Positions 26,772 through 36,142 are shown, counted from the stretch's first letter. The stretch: DNA of 38,520 nucleotides from Acinetobacter kookii (GCF_900096895.1 NZ_FMYO01000016.1:1-38520); one strand, 5' to 3'. Numbers and translations are program-made. Notes: a model not told the origin generated them from the sequence alone.

Positions 26772-27551
26772 ATGCTGTTTATCAATACACGTCCGCAAGA
26801 CCGTGCAGAAGAGTTGAGCCATGCATTACGCCTGGCTCACATTGATGTGGTGGATTTACCTTTGCTGGAGTTGCTGCCACAAGCCTGGTCAGAAGATTTA
26901 TCTGCACTTTACCGGCAATTGCCGGATGCGCAGGTAATTGTGGTGGTCAGTCCCACGGCCGTGCAAATTGGTATGGCGTATTTAAAACAGTCGGGTATTA
27001 CCCTGGATCAACTTCAGCATATTCAGTGGATTGCGGTCGGGGATCGCACTGCTCAGGCTTTGGCGCAATATGGTATTTCTGCCGAAGTCCCCAAAGTTGA
27101 AACATCGGAAGGAATGTTACAGCTTCCAGTTTTACAAACGCTTGATTCAGGCCAGTGTCTGGCTTTCTGGCGTGGTGAAGGGGGACGGATGTTTATGATG
27201 GACCAGTTAAAACAGCAAGGCATGCAAATTCTAAATTTTGTTTTATATGAGCGCCGTTGTCCTGTATTTACTCAGCAAGATTTAGCTAACATATTCTCTT
27301 TATTAGAAAAACAAAAACAGTATGCTATGGTGGTGAGTAGTGAAGCGGGTTGGCTAAACTGGATTCAGCTCATGCGACATCAGAAGCACCTTATTGCAAA
27401 AGGACATTATCTGGTTTTGGGGGAGCGCTTGTATCAAGTTGTTTCGAATTATAAAAAAAATCAGGCAACATGTTTTAATATCACGCGACTCACTGATTTA
27501 AAAACAGATTCAATTCTGCAGAAGCTTGTTGTTGTGCAAGGGAACACATGA
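26772..27551 (+). CDS. hemD: HemD, uroporphyrinogen-III synthase
   Basis: Closes and inverts ring D of hydroxymethylbilane to give uroporphyrinogen III; 259 aa. The family is poorly conserved, but FINTRPQDRAEELSHALR, the segment VVVSPTAVQIGM, WIAVGDRTAQALAQYGISA and the mid-protein WRGEGGRMFMMDQLKQQG fit well. The ATG comes one base after the hemC stop codon, and the stop overlaps the next start (ATGA), so the genes are translationally linked. Confidence 0.92.
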   Translation: MLFINTRPQDRAEELSHALRLAHIDVVDLPLLELLPQAWSEDLSALYRQLPDAQVIVVVSPTAVQIGMAYLKQSGITLDQLQHIQWIAVGDRTAQALAQYGISAEVPKVETSEGMLQLPVLQTLDSGQCLAFWRGEGGRMFMMDQLKQQGMQILNFVLYERRCPVFTQQDLANIFSLLEKQKQYAMVVSSEAGWLNWIQLMRHQKHLIAKGHYLVLGERLYQVVSNYKKNQATCFNITRLTDLKTDSILQKLVVVQGNT

Positions 27552-28390
27552 AGAAAACACTCATTTTATTATTTATTTTAAGTCTGCTCTGGATTGTTAA
27601 ATTGAGTTATGACTTATTTAATCTTGCTGCACAACAAACAGAATTAAATACCAGTCTGCACCGGATTGAACAGAATAATGCAAATTTAAATGATCAATTT
27701 GTTGCTTTACAGCGCAAAGTCATGCTGACAGGAGAATCGGCACCGGCCAATTCACAGGCTGCAGAGGATTTAAAAAGCATTCAGGCGACAAGTATTGATC
27801 CTGTGGTCGTGATTAAACAGCAACTTGAATTGATTGAATTTATGTTGCAGCAACAACAGTTTACTGCTGCCCTGGATAAATTAACCCGTTTAGATCAAAA
27901 TCTTGAGCAATATGCCCTGGCGGCACCATTGAAGCAAAGTTTGCATCAGGTCATTGCCAAAGATCATCAGGTTATTCAGCATTTTGTCGGTGAGCGAATG
28001 GCTCAGCAAGTCAAGGTGGATAGGCTGATCCAGCAACTGGATGCTGCCTTGGCCCAGGAATTACAAGCCCCTCAATTAAGCGTGAGTCAGGCACCGGATA
28101 AACCGTTCTGGCAACGTTGGCTGCTGATTGAACCTGCAAAACAACCTGCTACGGCGCTCATGCAGCGTCCGTTAATTTTAAAAGAGGCACAGCTCCGATT
28201 GCTCATTGCTCAACAAGCCTTAAAACAGGGGCAATATTTAGAGTATCAAAAATCACTGACTGAAATTATTCAACTATTAAATCAAATCCCGGATGAGAAA
28301 TCGCGACAGCTGATTCAGAATATCCAGAAGATCAAAGGATTTACGGTTGTGCCTACGCCTAGTTTAAATACGCGTGCATTATTGGGATGA
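27548..28390 (+). CDS. hemX: HemX-like membrane protein
   Basis: A 280-aa protein with a single N-terminal membrane helix (about residues 4-22) and then a coiled-coil stretch with Asn/Gln/Leu heptads (about 28-60). The rest is helical. This is the layout of the HemX proteins encoded behind hemD in proteobacteria, sometimes labelled uroporphyrinogen-III C-methyltransferase, although no methyltransferase motifs are present here. It is thought to be an inner-membrane accessory of heme synthesis; the exact role is unknown. The start overlaps the hemD stop by four bases. Confidence 0.8.
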   Translation: MKKTLILLFILSLLWIVKLSYDLFNLAAQQTELNTSLHRIEQNNANLNDQFVALQRKVMLTGESAPANSQAAEDLKSIQATSIDPVVVIKQQLELIEFMLQQQQFTAALDKLTRLDQNLEQYALAAPLKQSLHQVIAKDHQVIQHFVGERMAQQVKVDRLIQQLDAALAQELQAPQLSVSQAPDKPFWQRWLLIEPAKQPATALMQRPLILKEAQLRLLIAQQALKQGQYLEYQKSLTEIIQLLNQIPDEKSRQLIQNIQKIKGFTVVPTPSLNTRALLG

Positions 28391-28397
28391 TGAATTC

Positions 28398-29591
28398 ATG
28401 AAGCAGATTTTACTGGCCTATGCTTTTATCAGCCTACTTATTATCGCAGGTTTAAGTATTTTAAGTTACGGTTATGGCGCGGGTTATGTGTATTTATATT
28501 GGCGTGAATGGCAAATTCAAACCAATATCTGGATCATGTTTTTTATTCTGGTGAGTTTAAGCCTGTTAATCCAGTTAGTATGGCTGCTGATTAAACGTTA
28601 TTTAACCCGGGAACAACGCAAGCTGGAAACTGTTTTTAATTTTAAAAACTTGCACCCGTATGAACAGTTGGCCGTAATTTGGTTATTGGAAGCTGCACAA
28701 GATCAGCATCAAATTATTCAAAACGTATTTTCTCAATCGGGTTTATTAAAGGGGATTATTGGTTCACGTCTGTATTGGATGCAGCAGCAATATCCGCAAG
28801 CACTTGCTATTTTAAATCAAAGTAATGCCATGGCATTTGAATTGGCGGAAATACAGCGCATCGAAATTTACCTGTCGCAAAATGATGCCGAGCAGGCATT
28901 AACCCATCTTGAATTCTTAAATCAACATGAGCTTTCACCCTGGTTAAATGAGGTAAAAAGTGCCTATGATTTAAGATTAACCAGTTTATGGGAAAAGTTT
29001 GCCATTCAGTTTCCCTGGATGTATTTACGCTCGACTAAATATGGACATCTGGGCACAGAAAAAAAACGGGAATGGTTACAGCAGTTATTGGTGAATTTTG
29101 ATCAGGCCAGTATCGAAAGCTTGCAAAATTTGCAACAGCGCTATTTAGACTTGCAAGACCAGATTTATAGCCGTGATTATGAAATTAAAGTCTTATGGTT
29201 AAAGCTATTATCACGTATGCCGGAAATGAGCCAGCAGCATGAAGCCTTGGTTTTGCATTTACTGGATCAACAGTTTAATCAAGACGTTTTTTATTTATGG
29301 TTCCAGCAGCAATTATTAAAGCAGAGCCCGGATTATTTAATGGTTGAGCAACGGATTGACTATTGGGAAAGTAAATATCCATCTTTACCGGTATTTGCCT
29401 TTGCCAAATGGCATGTCTATACCGCTACGGCAAGAACAGCTGAAGCTGATCAATTACTTGAGTTATACCCAGATAACGTGATGATGAATTATTTAAGAAT
29501 TAAATCTACTTTAAACGGTCAGGATGACTTGATTAAACAGTTAAATTTAATTTTTGAAAATAATGCAAATTTTGTTGAAATAAAAATATAA
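28398..29591 (+). CDS. hemY: HemY-like membrane protein with TPR region
   Basis: A protein of 397 aa when started at the ATG at 28398; the frame runs back to 28374, inside hemX, but MKQILLAYAFISLLIIAGL then gives a natural first membrane helix. A second helix lies at about residues 44-65 (MFFILVSLSLLIQLVWLLIK). The C-terminal two thirds is all-helical and TPR-like (e.g. YPQALAILNQSNAMAFELAE). This fits the proteobacterial HemY family, named from its place in hem operons and not the protoporphyrinogen oxidase of the same name. Likely function: scaffold or regulator of heme synthesis in the inner membrane. Confidence 0.83.
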   Translation: MKQILLAYAFISLLIIAGLSILSYGYGAGYVYLYWREWQIQTNIWIMFFILVSLSLLIQLVWLLIKRYLTREQRKLETVFNFKNLHPYEQLAVIWLLEAAQDQHQIIQNVFSQSGLLKGIIGSRLYWMQQQYPQALAILNQSNAMAFELAEIQRIEIYLSQNDAEQALTHLEFLNQHELSPWLNEVKSAYDLRLTSLWEKFAIQFPWMYLRSTKYGHLGTEKKREWLQQLLVNFDQASIESLQNLQQRYLDLQDQIYSRDYEIKVLWLKLLSRMPEMSQQHEALVLHLLDQQFNQDVFYLWFQQQLLKQSPDYLMVEQRIDYWESKYPSLPVFAFAKWHVYTATARTAEADQLLELYPDNVMMNYLRIKSTLNGQDDLIKQLNLIFENNANFVEIKI

Positions 29592-29602
29592 AGGTAAGAA
29601 AT

Positions 29603-30031
29603 ATGCTCACCCTGTCCGATTATCCGGTAATTTATGATCAGTCTGTTGCCTGGGGGGATATGGATGCCTTTGGGCATGTAAATAACGTGATGTATTACCG
29701 TTATATCGAAAGTGCCCGCATTTTTTATATGGATGCCTTGAGTATTTTTGAACAGGATGTTTATACGGTGGTGGCAACCAACCAGTGCAAATATATCAGT
29801 CCGCTATTTTATCCAGACCGGCTTAAAATTGGGGTGCGTGTTGAAGAAATTCGTAATAGTGCATTCCGGATGAGCTATTTATTATGGAGCGAGTCACAAC
29901 AAAAAACTGTTGCCGTAGCAGAGGCGGTGATTGTCTGTGTAAATAAGCAGAGTATGCTTAAAGCGGAAATACCTGAAATCATTCGTCATAAAATCATAGA
30001 AATTGAATTAAGTGTGAATCATTTGATTTGA
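29603..30031 (+). CDS. Hot-dog acyl-CoA thioesterase (4HBT/YbgC-like)
   Basis: A 142-aa single hot-dog domain protein. The catalytic motif WGDMDAFGHVNNVMYYRYIE (about residues 16-35) has the Asp and the HVNN that mark 4-hydroxybenzoyl-CoA thioesterase and YbgC relatives. It probably hydrolyses an acyl-CoA; the real substrate is unknown. A ribosome binding site AAAGGTAAG precedes the ATG, and the gene starts 11 bases after the hemY-like stop codon, so it may be the last gene of that transcript. Confidence 0.85.
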   Translation: MLTLSDYPVIYDQSVAWGDMDAFGHVNNVMYYRYIESARIFYMDALSIFEQDVYTVVATNQCKYISPLFYPDRLKIGVRVEEIRNSAFRMSYLLWSESQQKTVAVAEAVIVCVNKQSMLKAEIPEIIRHKIIEIELSVNHLI

Positions 30032-30186
30032 AAACATTTAAAGCGAATGACCTGTAAACTGTAAAAAATGTGAAATCTGTTTTAAAGATTGTTGTTATTT
30101 AAAAAATTGTATTGAATGTTTTAAATAATAAAAATATTATGAGTTGGTTTTAAATAAAAAAATATAAAATTTATTGTGGAGTTAAT

Positions 30187-30513
30187 ATGATGCCGGATAT
30201 TAGTAATTTATCTGTTGAAGAGTTAAAGCGTTTACAAGTTGAAGCGGAAGCATTAATTGCTTCTAAAAAAGATCAGGCGGTTGAAGATGCTTATCAGCAA
30301 ATTTTAGATATTGCCGATAATGTAGGTTTAAGCATTGAACAGATTTTAGAGTTTGGTGCAAGCAAACGTAAGAAAAGTACACGCAAATCTGTAGAGCCGC
30401 GTTATCGCAGCAAAAAGAATTCAGCGGATACCTGGACAGGACGTGGGAAACAACCTCGCTGGCTGGTTGCAGAACTTGAAAGTGGTGCAAAGCTGGAAGA
30501 TTTTCTCATCTGA
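30187..30513 (+). CDS. hns: H-NS family nucleoid-associated protein
   Basis: A 108-aa H-NS/StpA/MvaT-type silencer. An N-terminal helical oligomerisation part (about residues 5-60) leads to a basic linker (KRKKSTRKS) and the C-terminal DNA-binding domain. The AT-hook-like core is TWTGRGKQPRWLV (about 82-94), matching the H-NS core motif with G-R-G in the minor-groove loop. Upstream lies about 150 bases of very A+T-rich sequence, as expected for self-regulation. A ribosome binding site GGAG lies 5 bases before the first of two adjacent ATGs (30187 and 30190). A terminator follows. Confidence 0.9.
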   Translation: MMPDISNLSVEELKRLQVEAEALIASKKDQAVEDAYQQILDIADNVGLSIEQILEFGASKRKKSTRKSVEPRYRSKKNSADTWTGRGKQPRWLVAELESGAKLEDFLI

Positions 30514-30553
30514 TGGAAATATTCATCAGATAGTCATCCAACTGGATTAAATT

Positions 30554-30585
30554 AAAAAAACCAGGCTTTTAAGCGTGGTTTTTTT
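30554..30585 (+). terminator. Terminator after the H-NS family gene
   Basis: AAAAAAACCA (30554-30563) and TGGTTTTTTT (30576-30585) flank an inner GCTT-TT-AAGC hairpin, with one G-G mismatch between the two stems. The 3' arm is T-rich. Confidence 0.82.
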
Positions 30586-30698
30586 ATATCTATTTTTATC
30601 ACTTGGAATTGGCGTTGAGGAAAAAGTGTGCATAATGGGGATAGAAATATAATATTAGTGTTAAGGGAAGAATAATTGATTATGTGGGTCGTGATGGG

Positions 30699-31442
30699 AT
30701 GATAAACAAACCCAAATATATCACGTGGTGGATTTTCTCCATCAGTGTCTTTTTCATGTTCATATTACTCCAAATTCCAGCGGCTTGGCTCATTTCAAAA
30801 TTTTATAAAAACAACCAGGTCTTGCAAAATGTAAGCGGTAATATTTGGCAAGGGCAGGCTGATTGGCAGACGGGGAATTTAACCGGATCGTTAAGTTGGA
30901 AAACACGTCCTCTGGATATTTTTTTGCTGCGTTTAGGGGCAAACATAGAGGTACATAGTGGGAATACCCAACTGGATGCTGTTGTTGGCTATGGTTTTGG
31001 CAAAAAAATCATGGTTCATGACTTGAATGGTCAGGTTGCACCGGAAACGCTGAAACATCTGGTGGAATGGCAGTGGCCGGCCAATGCCATTCAATTGCAG
31101 GATATTCATTTTAATTTTAAAAAAGAACAGGGTTTTGCTCGGGCTGACGGTCAGTTGCAATGGGTGGGGGGTGAGCTAGTTTATCACTATGCCCAGCGTC
31201 AGGATCAAATGAATATTCCTTCCTTGAAAGGAAAATTGTCGGATGAAAATAATAAGCTGCTCTTTGATATCCGGGATCAGCGTGATCAAAAGCTGATGGC
31301 ATTGGAGCTGGATCAAAACTTGATGCTTGATGTGCAATTGACTCAGCGTCTGCTGCTGAATATTGCTTCTTATAATGGAAAAGCTGGTTTGGATACCTAT
31401 GTGGTGAGTTCGCGCCAACCTTTGTTTAAAGGTGGCCTCTAA
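30699..31442 (+). CDS. gspN: GspN, type II secretion system protein N
   Basis: Inner-membrane bitopic protein of the type II secretion system. One N-terminal membrane helix (about residues 8-30, IFSISVFFMFILLQIPAAWL) is followed by a periplasmic beta domain with NVSGNIWQGQADW and LTGSLSWKTRPLDIF, the usual T2SSN marks. The start is set at the ATG at 30699 (247 aa); a GTG at 30684 is possible and neither has a good ribosome binding site. The stop codon overlaps the gspC start (TAATG), so the cluster is an operon. Other gsp genes are not in the window. Confidence 0.87.
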   Translation: MINKPKYITWWIFSISVFFMFILLQIPAAWLISKFYKNNQVLQNVSGNIWQGQADWQTGNLTGSLSWKTRPLDIFLLRLGANIEVHSGNTQLDAVVGYGFGKKIMVHDLNGQVAPETLKHLVEWQWPANAIQLQDIHFNFKKEQGFARADGQLQWVGGELVYHYAQRQDQMNIPSLKGKLSDENNKLLFDIRDQRDQKLMALELDQNLMLDVQLTQRLLLNIASYNGKAGLDTYVVSSRQPLFKGGL

Positions 31443-32284
31443 TGAATCAGTGGCTAGAAAAAATTCAACAAGTTAATTGGAAACAGGCGGACCGGATTGC
31501 GCCTTTATTCTTGGTTCTGCTGATTTTATATTTATGCTGGAAGTTGGCAAACATTTTCTGGTTGCTGGTGGCGCCGCCACAGGTGATGCAGCTGGACCGT
31601 GTTGAACTGGGTTCACAGCAGCCGCAGGTGCCCAATATTTCTTCATTTGCCCTGTTTCAGGAAGCGGGCAGAACAGCTGCGGCAGAAGACACTGCCAATT
31701 TGATTTTGCAAGGTGTGGTGGTCGGTTATCCAAATCAGTTTTCCTCTGCAGTGATTAAAGTCAATGATCAGTCAGATCGCTATCGGGTCGGTGAAAATAT
31801 TGCCCCGACCTCTTATCAGTTGGCTGAAGTGTATTGGGACCGGGTAGTGTTGCGTCAAAGTAATGGGGCTACGCGAGAACTGCAATTTAAAGGCATGGAA
31901 AATGGTCTGGATCAAAGCATTATTCCACCGGTAGCAACAAACAGCTTGCCGATGAATAATCAGACCACACCGCCTATGCCCAGTCAGGAACAAAATGCTT
32001 TAGGGCAGGCAGTACAGAAAATACAGGAAGACCGCGATCAGTATTTAAAAGATATGGGGGTCAATGCAGCGAGTGGAGGCTATGAAGTTACGGCAAGAAC
32101 ACCGGCAGCATTGCGCAGTAAGCTGGGGCTACAACCCGGTGACCGGATCATGTCTTTAAATGGACAGGCTGTGGGGCAGGGGCAAAGTGATGCCCAGTTG
32201 CTGGAACAGGCTCGACGTGAAGGTCAGGTCAAAATAGAAATAAAGCGTGGTGATCAAGTGATGACCATACAACAAAATTTTTAA
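31442..32284 (+). CDS. gspC: GspC, type II secretion system protein C
   Basis: A 280-aa inner-membrane protein that links the assembly platform with the secretin. A membrane helix lies at about residues 20-45. The periplasmic HR domain (about 65-145) includes NLILQGVVVGYPNQFSSAVI. A linker rich in Pro and Gln follows. The C-terminal PDZ domain (about 205-280) includes RSKLGLQPGDRIMSLNGQAV. The start overlaps the gspN stop by one base. gspD follows 43 bases after the stop codon. Confidence 0.93.
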   Translation: MNQWLEKIQQVNWKQADRIAPLFLVLLILYLCWKLANIFWLLVAPPQVMQLDRVELGSQQPQVPNISSFALFQEAGRTAAAEDTANLILQGVVVGYPNQFSSAVIKVNDQSDRYRVGENIAPTSYQLAEVYWDRVVLRQSNGATRELQFKGMENGLDQSIIPPVATNSLPMNNQTTPPMPSQEQNALGQAVQKIQEDRDQYLKDMGVNAASGGYEVTARTPAALRSKLGLQPGDRIMSLNGQAVGQGQSDAQLLEQARREGQVKIEIKRGDQVMTIQQNF

Positions 32285-32327
32285 GTGATGCATCGTCACC
32301 TTACAGGATTAGGAAGCACGGAACTTT

Positions 32328-34592
32328 ATGGCTTTATTTAATCATCATCGTCCAGTTTGGGCTTTATTCGCGGCTGCACCCCTGATTGCTATGGTGAGTA
32401 CCTCTACTCAAGCGCAAACATGGAAAATCAACTTACGAGATGCTGATTTAACTGCATTTATTAATGAAGTGGCCGATATTACGGGGAAAAATTTTGCTGT
32501 TGATCCGCGTGTGCGCGGCAATGTCACGGTCATTTCCAATAAGCCTTTAAATAAAGCCGAAGTCTACGATCTGTTTCTGGGCGTATTGAACGTGAATGGT
32601 GTGGTCGCCATTCCTTCAGGCAATACCATCAAACTGGTTCCAGATAGCAATGTCAAAAGTTCCGGTGTGCCTTTTGACAGCAAACACCGTGCGACCGGTG
32701 ATCAGATTGTGACGCGGGTGATCTGGCTGGAGAATACCAACCCGAATGACCTGATTCCTGCCATCCGTCCATTGATGCCGCAATTTGCCCATTTATCGGC
32801 AGTGGCTGGAACCAATGCGCTGATTGTGTCAGACCGTGCCAGTAATATCTATCAGCTGGAAACCATTATCCGTAATCTGGATGGTACCGGGCAAAATGAT
32901 ATCGAAGCGGTGACCCTGCAATCCAGTCAGGCTGAAGAAATGCTGGGTTTGCTGGAATCCATGAGTTCTACCGGCGCAGCCCGGGACTTAAAGGGTTCCC
33001 GTATCCGTATTATTGCAGATACCCGCACCAACCGGATTGTACTGAAAGGTGATACTGCAACGCGCAAACGCATTCGCCAGATGATTGAAATGCTGGATGT
33101 GCCAGCCGCTGATCGTTTGGGCGGTTTAAAAGTGTTTCGCTTGAAATATGCCAGTGCCAAAAATCTGGCGGAAATCTTACAGGGCTTAGTGTCTGGCCAG
33201 TCGGTATCTGGTTCATCCAATTCCAGTCGTTCATCCTCAAACAATAGTGTGATGAACAACCTGGCTAATAATTCAAGCAGTTCTTCGTCCAGTGGCAGTT
33301 CTTCCAGTATTTCGACTCCGGCAATTAATTTGGGCGGTGGATCAAACAGTAACAGTCAAAATAGCATTACCAGTTTTAATGGTAATGGCGTCAGTATCAT
33401 TGCCGACGACAGCCAAAATTCATTGGTGGTGAAAGCCGATCCGCAACTGATGCGTGAAATTGAATCGGCTATTCAACAGCTGGATATCCGCCGTCAGCAA
33501 GTCCTAATTGAGGCTGCCATCATTGAAGTGGAAGGCAATGATGCCGATCAGCTCGGTGTGCAGTGGGCTTTGGGTGATCTGACCAACGGCATCGGCTTAA
33601 TCAATTTTAGCAATGTCGGTGCGAGTATTGCCGATCTTGCTGCCGGCTATGTAGCCGGAGGGGCGGCAGGGGCTGCGGCCAATTTGGGTACGGGTACCTC
33701 GCTATTACTTGGTGATTACAGGGAAAGCGATAACGGTTCACGCAAACTGTATGGCGCATTGATTCAGGCCTTAAAAAGCAAAACCAAGTCCAATTTGCTG
33801 TCCACACCTTCCATTGTTACCATGGACAATGAAGAAGCCTATATTGTGGTGGGGCAGAATGTCCCGTTTGTAACCGGTTCAGTAACAACTCAGGGTGGAA
33901 CAGCCAACCCTTATACCTCTGTGGAGCGTAAGGATGTCGGTGTCACTTTAAAGGTGGTGCCGCATATTGGCGAGGGTGGTTCGGTTCGTCTGGAAGTCGA
34001 GCAGGAAGTTTCTGCGGTGCAGGATAAAGGTCAGGCGCAGGATCTGGTCACCAGCAAGCGTGCCATTAAAACCTCGATTCTGGCCGAACATGGACAGACT
34101 ATTGTTTTGGGTGGCTTAATTTCCGATAACTCGATTCATAGCCGTCAGTCGGTACCGGGTTTGGGTGCAATACCAGGTCTGGGGCGTTTATTCCGTGCCG
34201 ATGCCAAATCTAATGAGAAGCGCAATTTACTGGTGTTTATCCACCCAACCATTGTTGGAGATAAGAATGATGTGCGCCGTTTGTCGCAGCAGCGTTATAG
34301 CCAGTTGTACAGCTTGCAGTTGGCCATGGATCGGGATGGCAGTTTTGCCAAATTACCGGAAAATGTAGAAGACATTTATCAGCAGCGAATTCCGGTCACG
34401 CCATCGGCACCGAAAGCTCCTCTTTATCAAACCCTGCCATCGGCAACCCAGAATCAGTCGAATGCAGCTACGTTTAGCACACCGGTTGCAATTGAACCGG
34501 TCGTGCAGAAACAAAAAGTTAGTGTGCCGGTGACTGAGGTTAAAAAAACCAAAAATACCGTGACCACGACTACGATTCGTTCGGGTTCTTAA
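32328..34592 (+). CDS. gspD: GspD, type II secretion system secretin
   Basis: Outer-membrane secretin ring of the type II secretion system; 754 aa. Signal peptide about residues 1-29 (cut near TQA). The N0-N3 periplasmic domains span about residues 30-380 and begin WKINLRDADLTAFINEVADI. The N3 domain carries a Ser/Asn-rich insertion at about 290-345 that interrupts the strand pattern. The secretin core (about 390-645) includes VLIEAAIIEV, LLSTPSIVTMDNEEAYIVVG and VPGLGAIPGLGRLF. A C-terminal tail of about 110 residues rich in Gln, Pro and Thr may be the pilotin-binding part. Third gene of gspN-gspC-gspD. Confidence 0.96.
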   Translation: MALFNHHRPVWALFAAAPLIAMVSTSTQAQTWKINLRDADLTAFINEVADITGKNFAVDPRVRGNVTVISNKPLNKAEVYDLFLGVLNVNGVVAIPSGNTIKLVPDSNVKSSGVPFDSKHRATGDQIVTRVIWLENTNPNDLIPAIRPLMPQFAHLSAVAGTNALIVSDRASNIYQLETIIRNLDGTGQNDIEAVTLQSSQAEEMLGLLESMSSTGAARDLKGSRIRIIADTRTNRIVLKGDTATRKRIRQMIEMLDVPAADRLGGLKVFRLKYASAKNLAEILQGLVSGQSVSGSSNSSRSSSNNSVMNNLANNSSSSSSSGSSSSISTPAINLGGGSNSNSQNSITSFNGNGVSIIADDSQNSLVVKADPQLMREIESAIQQLDIRRQQVLIEAAIIEVEGNDADQLGVQWALGDLTNGIGLINFSNVGASIADLAAGYVAGGAAGAAANLGTGTSLLLGDYRESDNGSRKLYGALIQALKSKTKSNLLSTPSIVTMDNEEAYIVVGQNVPFVTGSVTTQGGTANPYTSVERKDVGVTLKVVPHIGEGGSVRLEVEQEVSAVQDKGQAQDLVTSKRAIKTSILAEHGQTIVLGGLISDNSIHSRQSVPGLGAIPGLGRLFRADAKSNEKRNLLVFIHPTIVGDKNDVRRLSQQRYSQLYSLQLAMDRDGSFAKLPENVEDIYQQRIPVTPSAPKAPLYQTLPSATQNQSNAATFSTPVAIEPVVQKQKVSVPVTEVKKTKNTVTTTTIRSGS

Positions 34593-34661
34593 CAGCGTGG
34601 TTTAAGAATTGAATATATGCCGTGATATGATGATGAAAAATCACAAAGAGAAGTGCATTTC

Positions 34662-35363
34662 ATGACTTGGAAAATACAAGCAATTACCGGTGAATTAACG
34701 GGACAGGAAATCAGCATCGACCGTGATATGTTGGTCGGTCGCCATCAGAGCGCAGATATCGTGTTGCAGGCGGGGGAAATTTCCCGCAAGCATGCGGCTT
34801 TCTTGCTTAAAGACCAGGCCTTATGGCTGCAAGATTTGAATTCATCCAATGGCACCTTCGTCAATGACTTGCGTATTGAGCATGAAACCCTGTTAAAAGA
34901 AGGGGATATCGTTCAGTTCGCAGGTTTGAAATTTTCCGTGCTTGCACCTGCTAAAGACATTGAGCCTGCTTTAACTGAAACAGAAAGTGTGCCGACCAGC
35001 GCACAACCTGCAGAAGCAGTGGCAGTTTCTGAGACTGCGGCAGCAGAACCGGTTGAGCCAGCAGCAAAGACTGCAGCGCAGCAAATGAATGATCAGGGCA
35101 TGCCGGAACTGACCGAGCGTGATGCCAATGTCCAGCTGAGCCGTGATGGTATGCCACAAGGGGTTGCCATCCCGAAACCGGCACCGATTCCTGAAGGTGT
35201 GGACCTGAGTGCCATTCCCGAGAAGCAAACACCCATCGCGGTTGAAACACCAGTATCCCGTGTAGAGCAGGTCAAAGAAGAGCAGAAAAATGCATCCGTG
35301 GGTCTAATCTCCATTGTTGTATTGATTATCCTGGCAATCATTGCCTGGTTATTCTTTAAATAA
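34662..35363 (+). CDS. FHA-domain membrane protein
   Basis: A 233-aa protein when started at the ATG at 34662. AAAGAGAAG ends about 11 bases before it and is too close for the upstream ATG at 34653. The N-terminal FHA domain (about residues 5-95) has VGRHQSADIVL, ISRKHA and LNSSNGTFVNDLRI, i.e. the Gly-Arg, Ser-x2-His and Asn-Gly positions that bind phosphothreonine. A long linker rich in Ala, Glu and Pro follows. A C-terminal membrane helix (about 212-232, VGLISIVVLIILAIIAWLFF) anchors it with the FHA domain most likely in the cytoplasm. No Ser/Thr kinase gene is nearby, so the phosphorylated partner is unknown. Confidence 0.85.
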   Translation: MTWKIQAITGELTGQEISIDRDMLVGRHQSADIVLQAGEISRKHAAFLLKDQALWLQDLNSSNGTFVNDLRIEHETLLKEGDIVQFAGLKFSVLAPAKDIEPALTETESVPTSAQPAEAVAVSETAAAEPVEPAAKTAAQQMNDQGMPELTERDANVQLSRDGMPQGVAIPKPAPIPEGVDLSAIPEKQTPIAVETPVSRVEQVKEEQKNASVGLISIVVLIILAIIAWLFFK

Positions 35364-35375
35364 GCCTGCATGCGA

Positions 35376-35415
35376 CATACAATGAAGGCATGCAATCGCA
35401 TGCCTTCATTGTATG
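35376..35415. repeat. Perfect 18-bp inverted repeat between the FHA gene and gph
   Basis: CATACAATGAAGGCATGC (35376-35393) and GCATGCCTTCATTGTATG (35398-35415) with an AATC loop. There is no T tract on either side. A TAAAAT sequence at 35424-35429, before gph, might be a -10 box close to the hairpin. Confidence 0.8.
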
Positions 35416-35449
35416 GGTATGGGCTAAAATAAATCGTGAGAGGGAAATG

Positions 35450-36121
35450 ATGTCTGTAGCAAAACTTGCAAGCCGTGAACTGATTTTATTTGACCTGGAT
35501 GGCACTTTAGTTGACTCAGCATCAGATCTATACCGGGCCATGAACATGAGCCTGAATGCCTTGCAATTACCGAGCGTGACTGAGGAGCAGGTGCGCACCT
35601 GGATTGGCAAGGGGACCTCTGTTTTTTGCCATAGCACTTTGCAATATCTCACCGGAAAGGTGGACCGTGCGCAGCATCAGCAATTGTTGACGACTTTTTT
35701 AAATATTTATAATGCAGACCCCTGTGTGGATACCCAGCCTTTTAAAGGGGTGGTTGCATTTCTGGATTGGGGCTTAAGCAACAATAAGCAAATGATTTGT
35801 GTCACCAACAAACCCGAACAGCCGGCACGTGCGATTGTTGAGGCGCTGGGCTTGAGTCATTATTTTGTGGATGTGATTGGCGGGGACCGTTTTGAAGAGC
35901 GGAAACCCCATCCTCGGCAGCTACTGTTTTGTGTTGATGAGTATGATGTCACTGCGGCAGAAACCTTAATGATTGGTGATTCCAGCAATGATGTGGAAGC
36001 AGCAAGACGTGCAGGAGTTGATTGTATTGTGGTGAGCTATGGCTATAATCATGGTGAAGATATTCATGATTGCCAGCCGCAACAAGTGGTTGATGATTTA
36101 ACAGAATTACTCGCGCAATAA
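35450..36121 (+). CDS. gph: Gph, phosphoglycolate phosphatase (HAD family)
   Basis: HAD-superfamily phosphatase that removes phosphoglycolate, for example from DNA repair. Motif I is LFDLDGTLVDSA with the nucleophile Asp and the second Asp. Motif II is CVTNKP. The Lys motif is in ERKPHPRQLL. Motif IV is LMIGDSSNDVEAARRAG. The product is 223 aa from the ATG at 35450; the adjacent ATG at 35447 would add one residue, but AGAGGG sits only two bases before it. The frame continues upstream to 35390 through the inverted repeat, which I consider non-coding. trpE follows, an order also known in pseudomonads. Confidence 0.9.
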   Translation: MSVAKLASRELILFDLDGTLVDSASDLYRAMNMSLNALQLPSVTEEQVRTWIGKGTSVFCHSTLQYLTGKVDRAQHQQLLTTFLNIYNADPCVDTQPFKGVVAFLDWGLSNNKQMICVTNKPEQPARAIVEALGLSHYFVDVIGGDRFEERKPHPRQLLFCVDEYDVTAAETLMIGDSSNDVEAARRAGVDCIVVSYGYNHGEDIHDCQPQQVVDDLTELLAQ

Positions 36122-36142
36122 GTGAAAATTGAGGATAACGGA

